A stretch of 16,713 nt of DNA from CAZMFZ01 sp964565665 (GTDB lineage: Bacteria > Bacteroidota > Bacteroidia > Cytophagales > UBA9547): contig CAZMFZ010000086.1 in assembly GCA_964565665.1 (NCBI GenBank), forward strand, positions 1 to 16,713, given 5' to 3'. The notes under the pieces were generated by a model. The model did not search any database, had not been told where the DNA came from, and saw nothing but the letters and a program-made list of their open reading frames with translations. The position numbers were made by a program, and so were the translations under genes. Below are positions 7,702-14,426 of the stretch, one piece after another; the first letter of the stretch is position 1, and every line of letters begins with the position of its first letter.

Positions 7702-8965
7702 TTATTTCAAGGGTTGAATTATTCGAATTTTTTGGCACGCAAATCATTAAAAACACAATTTGAAAAAGTGTTGCAAAAGAAAGTATTCTGAAATAGTCGA
7801 ACAGTTGATACAAACTCCTTCCAATAATATCGCTACCGATAATAGGTGAAAATTCAATAAATACGGGTATGTAAAATACCAAAAGCCATTTTGCACGTTT
7901 GATATTTAACTGCCATTCAGTAATTATGTAGTAGGTAAGATAAATAACGGATGGAAAAACATACATAAAAGCATATTTTTGTTGGTGAGGAAATAGCAAA
8001 GGGGTCACTAAACAGATATAAGATACCTCCCAATAGGTTTTCTGTGATGATTTGTTTTTTACAAATGGCATTGTCCTTAAAAAATATAGTGTTAAAGCCA
8101 CTAATGTTAATCTACATAGCTCGACTATTATTTTTACAGTTTCATAATTTAGATTAACTAAGTTTCTTTTTATACCAAAGGCTTCCCAAGTATCTGTAAT
8201 ATACACAGGAACAAGACTTACCAAGCTATGCGTACCCATTCCTGCCTCAAGTAAATGTTCTTTATTTGAAGGATTAATCACTTTCCACCATTCATAATGC
8301 ATTTGTAAATTGTATTCCATTCCCAAAAATATTCCAGGGAAAATAAGGCAGAAAAGAAAAATGATAAGAGTGAATACACCAGCTTTTACATAATTTCTAT
8401 AAAACAAATAAGGAAGAAAAAGTAAGGGCAATAACTTAATATTCATTGCCAAAGCTAGTAATGCAGCCCCTTGTACATCTTTTTTGTTGTTAAGTAAATG
8501 CAAACTTTCTATGGAAGCCCACAAAAGAAATATAGTGAGCTGAATCATTCCAAAATTATATAGTATAAACCTTAGTATGAGAAAGAATGTAATTGAGCCC
8601 CAAAGCATAAGTTGCTGGCTTGAAAATTTTGAAATATCAAAATATACTATTGATAACTCCCAAATTCGGAATAGGAAAAAAGCACAAAGAAGCAACCAAA
8701 AAAATTCGGGAATATAAAAAGGCAAATAGGAAAATGGGATTAGCAAAAAAACAAAAAACGGGCTATAGTAGTATTGCAAATTTTTAATAAATGGGGCTAC
8801 ATATATATTTTGATGATTCATCATTTTTTGAGCCGCATCAAGATATACATCGAAATCGCCACCCTTTATAGCTTTTAAAAAAGCAAATATTATAATAATC
8901 AAAAAAGCTAAATACTTAAATCTTTGTTGCTTTAAGTTGAGAATGATTTCATTTATTTTAAGCAT
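7691..8965 (-). CDS. Polytopic GT-C glycosyltransferase, GT87 (DUF2029)-like
   Basis: The protein is 424 aa from the chosen ATG at 8965 and is strongly hydrophobic, with about ten membrane segments. The first extracytoplasmic loop carries GGDFDVYLDAAQKMM and then YYYSPFFVFLLIPFSYLP. This is the layout of GT87/DUF2029 enzymes, which use a polyprenyl-phosphate sugar, with the first-loop Asp as likely catalytic residue. Such enzymes act on the outer face of the membrane. The frame stays open upstream to a TTG at 9043. I prefer the ATG because it starts just before the first helix, and because the TTG coincides with the -33 part of a promoter candidate. This is the first gene of the minus operon and overlaps the next gene by 11 nt. 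The family call rests on motif pattern and topology. Confidence 0.78.
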   Translation of the reverse strand: MLKINEIILNLKQQRFKYLAFLIIIIFAFLKAIKGGDFDVYLDAAQKMMNHQNIYVAPFIKNLQYYYSPFFVFLLIPFSYLPFYIPEFFWLLLCAFFLFRIWELSIVYFDISKFSSQQLMLWGSITFFLILRFILYNFGMIQLTIFLLWASIESLHLLNNKKDVQGAALLALAMNIKLLPLLFLPYLFYRNYVKAGVFTLIIFLFCLIFPGIFLGMEYNLQMHYEWWKVINPSNKEHLLEAGMGTHSLVSLVPVYITDTWEAFGIKRNLVNLNYETVKIIVELCRLTLVALTLYFLRTMPFVKNKSSQKTYWEVSYICLVTPLLFPHQQKYAFMYVFPSVIYLTYYIITEWQLNIKRAKWLLVFYIPVFIEFSPIIGSDIIGRSLYQLFDYFRILSFATLFQIVFLMICVPKNSNNSTLEISES

Positions 8966-9013
8966 TTTCAAAAGTTTTATTTTGTGAATAATGTAGAGAA
9001 TATCATAGTATAA

Positions 9014-9043
9014 CAAACTAAAACACAGGCTGCATGAATACAA
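9014..9043 (-). promoter_or_regulatory. Candidate promoter of the minus-strand glycosyltransferase operon
   Basis: Read on the minus strand, TTG (9043-9041) is followed after 19 nt by TTAGTTTG (9021-9014). This differs from the Bacteroidota -7 consensus TAnnTTTG at one position. Transcription would start roughly 40 nt before the ATG at 8965. Supported by pattern and position only. Confidence 0.35.
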
Positions 9044-9056
9044 CAGGGTTCGAGGA

Positions 9057-9097
9057 AGGCATTTCTTATGACCGAGGGATGTAAATCGGAAGTGCCT
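9057..9097. repeat. GC-richer imperfect inverted repeat in the divergent spacer
   Basis: AGGCATTT (9057-9064) pairs with AAGTGCCT (9090-9097) with one T-G wobble. Inside it, CCGA (9072-9075) pairs with TCGG (9086-9089) around a 10-nt loop. The block 9041-9120 is about 44% G+C, clearly above the AT-rich flanks. It could be a leader or regulatory structure of either divergent operon, an operator, or one copy of a dispersed intergenic repeat. The rest of the spacer (8966-9191) shows only the minus-strand promoter candidate. I found no convincing plus-strand promoter. Confidence 0.35.
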
Positions 9098-9191
9098 AAT
9101 TGGGATATGGGAAAAATGATAAATAGTAGTATTTGCCTATTCAATATTAAGATTTAGTTTTACAAAAGTATTAATTTGATATTATCAAAAA

Positions 9192-10049
9192 GTGTTTGAG
9201 TTGAAAGTTTCCATTATTATACCCATCTTCAATAAAATAGCCATAGTTAGAGAATGTATTCAGCTTAATATTATTCACTGCACACTTAAACATGAATGGA
9301 TAATCATTGACAACAACTCCGACAATGAGACGAAATTAGGGTTGAGAGAATTGCAATCTGAAGCAGAAAAAGCAGGACATACCTTTACAATCATTACTGA
9401 AATAGAAAACACGGGTGTCGCTCGGGCTTGGAACAAAGGCTTATCACTTTCTACAAAAGAATACATTTGCATACTTAATAACGATTGTGTAATGATGCCC
9501 GACTGGGATGTAGAAATGATAAAGAATTCTGAAACTTACAAACTTGGAATTTCAACCCCATTTGTTGTAGAATCGAGGATGTGCAAATCTGATTACAACA
9601 TTACAAATTTCCTTGATGGCAAAAAAGACTGGCATTTTTTAATCAAAAAAAATATAGGTAGAGTTAGACATGGTGCGTTTACAGGTGTGATACTATTTGG
9701 AAAAAAATCACACTTTACTACCGTTGGAATGTTTGATGAGCGTTTCTGGGTATCCCTAGAAGAATATGATTATTTGTTCAGAGCAAAAGTGAAGGGAATT
9801 GCTACCGGGACAATAGGATCTGTTTCAGCATTCCATATGGTAGGAATTACCAGAAGCTCTATAATATCAGACGGTGGAGTGGCAAATCAGCAATATTTTC
9901 GTCAGAAATGGGGCTGGAACTTTGAAGTTGTAGAGCAAGCATTCCCAAATAAACAAATCAAAAGTGTTCAAAAATGGCTATTTAAAAACTTTTGGATAAT
10001 GAGTACCATTAGCCTTAATTTCCCAAAATCAGCCCCTTTACATTCCTAA
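9192..10049 (+). CDS. GT2-family glycosyltransferase (rhamnosyltransferase-like)
   Basis: This inverting GT-A transferase of 285 aa is the first gene of the plus operon. Key parts are the N-terminal strand KVSIIIPIFNK, IIDNNSDNET (about 38-47) for nucleotide binding, NTGVARAWNKGL, the DxD-equivalent NNDC (96-99), and MFDERFWVSLEEYDYLFRAK (180-199). The last is the acidic acceptor/catalytic-base segment typical of rhamnosyl-type GT2 enzymes. No ATG start is possible: a TGA precedes closely in frame, leaving GTG at 9192 or TTG at 9201. The TTG would give MKVSIIIP, the commonest N-terminus of the family. I use the GTG as the longer form. The C-terminus (after about 240) is short and basic. The next gene starts 4 nt after the stop. 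The sugar added is not known. Confidence 0.87.
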   Translation: MFELKVSIIIPIFNKIAIVRECIQLNIIHCTLKHEWIIIDNNSDNETKLGLRELQSEAEKAGHTFTIITEIENTGVARAWNKGLSLSTKEYICILNNDCVMMPDWDVEMIKNSETYKLGISTPFVVESRMCKSDYNITNFLDGKKDWHFLIKKNIGRVRHGAFTGVILFGKKSHFTTVGMFDERFWVSLEEYDYLFRAKVKGIATGTIGSVSAFHMVGITRSSIISDGGVANQQYFRQKWGWNFEVVEQAFPNKQIKSVQKWLFKNFWIMSTISLNFPKSAPLHS

Positions 10050-10053
10050 CAAT

Positions 10054-11028
10054 ATGAACATACTTTTACTCTCACGTGGGAAAATACCAGTAACTGAATA
10101 TGGAGGCACAGAAAGAGTAGTGTGGTGGCTGGCAAAGGCACTTCACCAAAAAGGACATAATATTACAATTATGGCCGATGAAGTTGTTGAAACTGGGTTT
10201 GCAAAAGCTATAAAGTTTGATTCATCAAGAAGTATAGATTCTCAAATTCCCGAAAAAATTGACATCATTCATGTACATTTTCCATTGCGACAAAGTCTCA
10301 ATAAGCCATTTATAGTTACAGTGCATGGCAATGGAAAGCCGAAAGAGATTTTCGATTTAAATACGGTGTTCGTATCTAAAAACCATGCAGAAAGGCATGG
10401 TGCTGTTGCTTTTGTTCACAACGGGCTTGATATAAATGAGTATGGAAATGTAGATTGGAATGCTAAGCGCACACATTTATTATTTTTAGCACAGAATAGA
10501 AAAGAAAAAAATCTGAAAGGATGCATTTCAATTGCTGAAAAGGCAAAACTTCCTTTACAAGTAATTGGCTCAGATAAACCAGCTAAAAAATGGTACGACT
10601 TTAGCAAATCTTATGAGAGTGTAACTTACAAAGGCTCCTTGGGTGGGGAGCAAAAATATAGAATCATCAATAAATCAATGGCCTTGCTATTTCCTGTAAT
10701 TTGGCATGAACCTTTCGGACTTGCCGTTATAGAGAGCCTTTATTTTGGTAGCCCTGTTCTAGCTTCGAAATACGGTGCTTTACCTGAAATCATTACTAAA
10801 GAAGTTGGATTTTTGTCTAACAACAAAGACGATTATGATAATGCTTTAAAAAATATCAATTCTTATGATAGAAGACGATGCAATCAATATGTATGCGATA
10901 CATTTAATGCCAGTATAATGGCGGAAAATTATATCAAATACTATCAAGAAATACTTGAAAACCGTGCTATTAATCCCCATGTTCCGGTCTCAATAATTCA
11001 GTCAAATTCAAAAAGATTTAGATTTTAA
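10054..11028 (+). CDS. Glycosyltransferase family 4 (GT-B fold)
   Basis: This 324-aa GT4 enzyme is somewhat short for the family. The N-terminal motif VTEYGGTERVVWWLAKAL (13-30) is the EYGGxE signature of one GT4 branch, and IDIIHVHFP (69-77) and TVHGNGK (89-95) follow. The donor half starts at about 141 with LLFLAQNRKEKNLKG and contains the E-x7-E site EPFGLAVIE (E219, E227), then GSPVLASKYGALPEI. The final 20 residues or so are polar and unrelated to the fold. The ATG is 4 nt after the previous stop, indicating coupled translation. It is cytoplasmic or membrane-associated, and its donor cannot be assigned. Confidence 0.9.
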   Translation: MNILLLSRGKIPVTEYGGTERVVWWLAKALHQKGHNITIMADEVVETGFAKAIKFDSSRSIDSQIPEKIDIIHVHFPLRQSLNKPFIVTVHGNGKPKEIFDLNTVFVSKNHAERHGAVAFVHNGLDINEYGNVDWNAKRTHLLFLAQNRKEKNLKGCISIAEKAKLPLQVIGSDKPAKKWYDFSKSYESVTYKGSLGGEQKYRIINKSMALLFPVIWHEPFGLAVIESLYFGSPVLASKYGALPEIITKEVGFLSNNKDDYDNALKNINSYDRRRCNQYVCDTFNASIMAENYIKYYQEILENRAINPHVPVSIIQSNSKRFRF

Positions 11029-11041
11029 TAAGCTATTGTCA

Positions 11042-12091
11042 ATGAGCGATACTTTAAAAATATTTGGTTTTACACTTCTTCGAAATGCAGTAAAATACGA
11101 TTATTGCTTTCAAGAAAGCTTGGCTTCACTGCAACCTTTAGTGGAATCTATTTACATAGCTTTAGGTAAAGGAGAAGATGAAACTGAGAAGTTGGTCTCT
11201 AATCTCCCCAATATAAAGATAATAAATACCATTTGGGATGAAAGCCTTCGGGAATCTGGGCTTATACTTTCTCAACAAACTAATCTTGCACTTGAAATAT
11301 TAAGAGCGGACGAAACTATCGAAAATGCTTGGGCCATTTATTTGCAAGCAGATGAGGTAATTCATGAAAATGACTATGAATTAATAAAAAAAGATATTTC
11401 CTATGCAAATGACAATGGTTTCGATGCAGTAGCTTTTCGATACAAACATTTCTGGCTGAATCACAACCAGTTGGCTGTAGGAAAAAAATGGTATCCTATT
11501 GAAGTAAGAGCTATTAAACTACACAGCAATATCAAAAGCATAAAAGACGCCCAAGGATTTGAAGGTTGTCAAAAAGTATTTTGCAGTAATGCTTTCATCT
11601 ATCATTATGGGCACGTACGAGAAGAAAGTATTTACAGACTTAAAAAAGCAGATTTTCATAAACTCTATAATGCAGACGAACAAATTGGTAAGGCAACAGC
11701 AAAAGAAGAAAAAAGATATCGTAAGGGAAGGTTCTTGCCTTATTTTGCCTCGCATCCAACTGTAATGGAGCCAAGAATATTGCGGTTTGGCGATGTATTT
11801 AAACCGGATCAAAAAACTGAAATATGGATATTAGCGGAAGAAAAATCGTTCGATTCAGCACTTGTAAATAATATTTTAGCTGGAAAAATACATTGGATAA
11901 GTAAATTATCTCAATGCCCAAGCAATAAAAGAAGAATGGATATGGTAATTTTCAAACCCAATTGGTGGCAAAATATGCTTTACTCATCAAAAGTAAAAAA
12001 CAGACCTGATTCATATTTGGGTCAAGATTGGACAAATGAATTTATCCTCATTCTAAAGCTTTCTGAAAAGCAGGTTGGGGTTGGTAGTTAA
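11042..12091 (+). CDS. GT2-family glycosyltransferase, paralogue of the 4629-5492 gene, with a C-terminal extension
   Basis: The chosen ATG (11042) gives 349 aa; a TTG two codons upstream (11036) is the alternative. Family marks shared with the minus-strand paralogue are KIFGFTLLRN near the start, GKGEDET, NTIWDESLRESG, YLQADEVIHE as the DxD-like site, KDAQGFEG, IYHYGHVREES, FHKLYNADE and ASHPTVMEPRI. After the point where the paralogue ends there are about 95 extra residues (EIWILAEEKSFDSALVNNIL, then PNWWQNMLYSSK) which I do not recognise. They could be an acceptor-binding or membrane-association module, or a fused domain. The gene follows the GT4 stop by 13 nt. The next gene is separated by a 43-nt repeat-containing spacer, the loosest junction in this operon. 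Confidence 0.84.
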   Translation: MSDTLKIFGFTLLRNAVKYDYCFQESLASLQPLVESIYIALGKGEDETEKLVSNLPNIKIINTIWDESLRESGLILSQQTNLALEILRADETIENAWAIYLQADEVIHENDYELIKKDISYANDNGFDAVAFRYKHFWLNHNQLAVGKKWYPIEVRAIKLHSNIKSIKDAQGFEGCQKVFCSNAFIYHYGHVREESIYRLKKADFHKLYNADEQIGKATAKEEKRYRKGRFLPYFASHPTVMEPRILRFGDVFKPDQKTEIWILAEEKSFDSALVNNILAGKIHWISKLSQCPSNKRRMDMVIFKPNWWQNMLYSSKVKNRPDSYLGQDWTNEFILILKLSEKQVGVGS

Positions 12092-12094
12092 AAC

Positions 12095-12134
12095 TTCAAA
12101 TCTAAAATTCAACATTTAAAATCCAACATTTACA
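12095..12134 (+). repeat. Short tandem repeat (about 14-nt unit, three degenerate copies) before the GT17 gene
   Basis: The spacer reads TTCAAATCTAAAA (12095-12107), TTCAACATTTAAAA (12108-12121) and TCCAACATTTACAA (12122-12135, running into the ATG). Copies two and three match closely; copy one is degenerate. Similar A/T-rich tandem spacers occur between genes in Bacteroidota, a point given from general knowledge. A role as translation leader or slippage-prone spacer is possible but unproven. Confidence 0.55.
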
Positions 12135-12950
12135 ATGGTTTACGATTGCTTTGCCTTCTTCAACGAACTCGATCTGCTCGAAATTAGGCTCTATGAATTA
12201 GATAAAGTAGTAGATAAATTTGTATTGGTAGAGGCTACGCGTACTTTTCAAAAAAAGCCCAAACCATTGTACTTCAAAGAAAACAAAGCCAGATTCCAGC
12301 CATTTTTACATAAAATTGAGCATATTGTAGTAGATAAATTTCCTGGCTTTTTCTACAAATTTCGAGTGCCCAGGGCTTGGGATTACGACAATTACCAAAA
12401 AGACCAGATAGCACAAGCCTTAAAAAATTGCAATCCAAACGATATTATTCTTTATTCTGACATTGATGAAATACCCAGCGCAACCAAAGTTGAAGCATTC
12501 AAAAAATTAGAAGGATTTAAAGTTTTCCAAATGCGACACTATTATTATTATCTGAATGGATTGGAAGTAAACCCTAGCAACGAAACTGAGCCTGCATGGT
12601 GGAACGGAACAGTGATGTGCCAATTTAAAGATTTTAAAAGCATACAGAAGCTACGCGTGCGAAGGGATATAAAAAAATATACAGACGGCACTTTGATAAC
12701 AGATGGTGGCTGGCACTTTGCCTATTTGGGTGGTGTAGAAAAGGTAATCCAAAAAATAAACGCTTATGCTCACACAGAGCATAATCTTGATGATTTTAAA
12801 AACCCTGCAAGAATTAAATCTAGAATTGCAGCAGGCAAAGGATTGTATGACGAAAATCTGAGCATTAAATATGTTGGCATCAATGAATCATTTCCTGAGT
12901 ATATACTCAAAGAATTTTTAAGATTTCAAAACTTAATTTTCAAACCTTAG
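12135..12950 (+). CDS. GT17-family glycosyltransferase (beta-1,4-N-acetylglucosaminyltransferase-like)
   Basis: This 271-aa protein resembles family GT17, named after the eukaryotic bisecting GlcNAc-transferase MGAT3 and widespread in bacterial and viral glycan loci. Features are the N-terminus YDCFAFFNELDLLEIRLYEL, FVLVEATRTF (29-38), RAWDYDNYQKDQIAQAL (80-96), the DxD-type metal/nucleotide site SDIDEIPS (108-115), and GGWHFAYLGGVEKVIQKINA (191-210), the usual GT17 C-terminal block. Length is normal for the bacterial form. The ATG directly follows the 14-nt tandem repeats, and its stop is 1 nt before the polymerase ATG. Codons 25-29 and 65-69 (VVDKF) are encoded by identical 15-nt sequences 120 nt apart. 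The sugar donor is inferred from the family only and may not be GlcNAc here. Confidence 0.88.
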   Translation: MVYDCFAFFNELDLLEIRLYELDKVVDKFVLVEATRTFQKKPKPLYFKENKARFQPFLHKIEHIVVDKFPGFFYKFRVPRAWDYDNYQKDQIAQALKNCNPNDIILYSDIDEIPSATKVEAFKKLEGFKVFQMRHYYYYLNGLEVNPSNETEPAWWNGTVMCQFKDFKSIQKLRVRRDIKKYTDGTLITDGGWHFAYLGGVEKVIQKINAYAHTEHNLDDFKNPARIKSRIAAGKGLYDENLSIKYVGINESFPEYILKEFLRFQNLIFKP

Positions 12951-12951
12951 C

Positions 12952-13722
12952 ATGTTAAAAACTATAGCTACAAAACTTGTAGATTTTTTGATTCCATTGG
13001 CTCTTTGTGTCATTATTGGCTCGAACTTTACCATTATTGGCCACATGGCCATTCCTAGTATTGCTGTGGCCGTTTTGGCTGGTTGTGTTCTGCTCAAGCA
13101 TTTATTAACAGGTTTTAAAGAGCTGAAAACCAGAAATTTTATCCCATTTTTGTGTTGGATTTGTATTTATATAGTTTATGGAATTTCATTGGCTATTCAA
13201 CAAGAAGTGTATCACAATATTAAATATGCTATGCAGTTCAAAATGATGCTGCCTGTGTATGGGATTGTGATAATGCTATTGCCAGAGCTAAAGCAGCAAC
13301 AATTTTTTCTCTTTTTCAAGGCATTTATTGCTATGTCTTTTGCACTTTGTTGTGTAGTACTTTACAAATATTATGATTTGATAATTTTAAATCATGGAGC
13401 TGAATTTATTCACCCTACTTGGCGAAATTTTATTGATATGTTGTACACATTCATCATTCCATTCAAAATTATCCACCACACCTTTAGTTTCTTTTTATTA
13501 TTCGCAAGTTTTCTGGCTTACTATTTATTTAGGAATGAAAATACATCTAAATCCTCGAAAATATTTTTAGTAGTTTCCTTTGTCTTTTTAGCCTTTATGC
13601 TTCATTTTATCTCGGCTCGGCTCAGTTTGCTCCTATTTTATTTGTTTCTGTTTTGTAATACTAAACCCACAGCCCGTTATTGTTACACTTATCGTTACAT
13701 CCCCGTTTCCTGTTTTATTTAA
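12952..13722 (+). CDS. O-antigen polymerase/ligase (Wzy/WaaL-like), N-terminal part, cut by a chimeric insert and gap
   Basis: Residues 1-234 are a polytopic membrane protein with about seven hydrophobic segments and a basic/aromatic pattern typical of O-antigen polymerases and ligases. The segment FISARLSLLLFYL (about 220-232) matches the region before the large periplasmic loop. From 13655 on, the reading frame runs into unrelated DNA, and the 22 residues up to the stop at 13722 (NTKPTARYCYTYRY and so on) do not belong. The second half of the protein resumes after the N gap. Joining 13654 directly to 13804 across the shared GTTTT restores one frame of 441 aa. The ATG follows the GT17 stop by 1 nt. 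The role is joining repeat units, or transferring the glycan to a lipid acceptor, on the periplasmic side. Polymerase and ligase cannot be told apart here. Confidence 0.75.
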   Translation: MLKTIATKLVDFLIPLALCVIIGSNFTIIGHMAIPSIAVAVLAGCVLLKHLLTGFKELKTRNFIPFLCWICIYIVYGISLAIQQEVYHNIKYAMQFKMMLPVYGIVIMLLPELKQQQFFLFFKAFIAMSFALCCVVLYKYYDLIILNHGAEFIHPTWRNFIDMLYTFIIPFKIIHHTFSFFLLFASFLAYYLFRNENTSKSSKIFLVVSFVFLAFMLHFISARLSLLLFYLFLFCNTKPTARYCYTYRYIPVSCFI

Positions 13723-13788
13723 TGTTACTTGGCGTCCGGATCCTTGAACCTGTAGAATCCCCGGGTTGCTGCTGCTCCAACTATATGT
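13655..13788 (-). other. Foreign fragment encoding part of an Ig/PKD-like repeat domain (probable chimeric contig end)
   Basis: Between the two polymerase halves and abutting the N gap lies about 134 nt that is open on the minus strand from 13788. It encodes TYSWSSSNPGILQV, then QGSGRQVTLNK, then TGNGDVTISVTITGCG, then FSIT. The YxWSSSNPxxL, GSGRQVTL and NGxVTISVxITxCG pattern is that of Ig/PKD-like repeats in large secreted Bacteroidota proteins (family resemblance from general knowledge). G+C is higher than in the flanks. It has no start, stop or room for a gene here and is in the opposite orientation to the interrupted gene. Most likely it is a misassembled contig end; a real insertion is less likely. 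Confidence 0.7.
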
Positions 13789-13798
13789 NNNNNNNNNN
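13789..13798. other. Assembly gap (10 N)
   Basis: Ten undetermined bases, a typical placeholder between scaffolded contigs. True distance is unknown. Reading-frame restoration by collapse at GTTTT (13650-13654 and 13799-13803) suggests that no genomic sequence need be missing. Confidence 0.98.
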
Positions 13799-13799
13799 G

Positions 13800-14426
13800 T
13801 TTTATGAAATAATCAGATTGACTATCAACAAATCCATTTCTTATAAAACCAGCCTTTACATCGCCATCTCAGCCATTGTGTTGTTTTTTACACTTTATCA
13901 GGTCATTCCCACACTTAGAAATAAAATAAACTTTACGGTACTTAATAAAATAGCACCTGGCGACATTGTAAAAACTGAATCTGCAAACAAGAACATCAGA
14001 CTAATAACTATGCAAATAGGGTGGGAGGCCGCAAAAGAAAATTTTTGGCGAGGCATTTCTGTAGGTGAGGAGATAGCCTATTTCAGAAAACTCAATGCCC
14101 AATATTTTCATGAAATAAAACTATTGGAAATGCGACCTCACAATCAATTTTTGTACAATGCAGCCACTTTGGGCGTTCCATTAAGCATATTGCTAGCAAT
14201 TTTTTTCTTCTTCCCCTTAGGATATCGTATTAAAGAAAACGATTATTCGCTCTTATTCTTGTATTTTGCCACAGTGGCCTATTTTTTCACCGACAATCCA
14301 TTGCAGCAAAAGCAGTTCTTCTATTTTATTGCTTTTTGGATACCATTTCTAAAACTATATTCGGTGCAAAAGGCAAGAAATTTTAAGTTTAAAAACGAAA
14401 ATTTACCAGATGGGAAGGTGGTTTAA
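13800..14426 (+). CDS. O-antigen polymerase/ligase (Wzy/WaaL-like), C-terminal part
   Basis: This 208-codon reading frame begins straight after the gap (FYEIIRL) and has no start of its own. It contains a membrane segment (about 18-36), then a long extracytoplasmic loop with RLITMQIGWEAAKENFWRGISVGE, and the conserved polymerase/ligase motif HNQFLYNAATLG (114-125). Further helices and a basic C-terminal tail follow. This is the second half of the Wzy_C/O-antigen-ligase architecture, and it fits the fragment at 12952-13654 in orientation, topology and frame once the insert is removed. The last 17 nt overlap the start of the GT9-like gene. Confidence 0.78.
   Translation, partial: FYEIIRLTINKSISYKTSLYIAISAIVLFFTLYQVIPTLRNKINFTVLNKIAPGDIVKTESANKNIRLITMQIGWEAAKENFWRGISVGEEIAYFRKLNAQYFHEIKLLEMRPHNQFLYNAATLGVPLSILLAIFFFFPLGYRIKENDYSLLFLYFATVAYFFTDNPLQQKQFFYFIAFWIPFLKLYSVQKARNFKFKNENLPDGKVV

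Noticed and set aside
8966..9043. N-terminal extension of the GT87-like protein to the TTG at 9043
   Set aside because: The extra 26 residues add nothing conserved, and the TTG overlaps a promoter-like -33 element. The ATG at 8965 is better placed before the first helix.
13738..13765. BamHI-like (GGATCC, 13738-13743) and SmaI-like (CCCGGG, 13760-13765) sites beside the gap, suggesting vector polylinker contamination
   Set aside because: The spacing is not that of a common polylinker, and the minus strand is fully open with a coherent Ig/PKD-like domain pattern.
13650..13803. GTTTT on both sides of the insert as a transposon target-site duplication
   Set aside because: The insert has no terminal inverted repeats or transposase and encodes part of a structural repeat domain. 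An assembly chimera beside an N gap is simpler.
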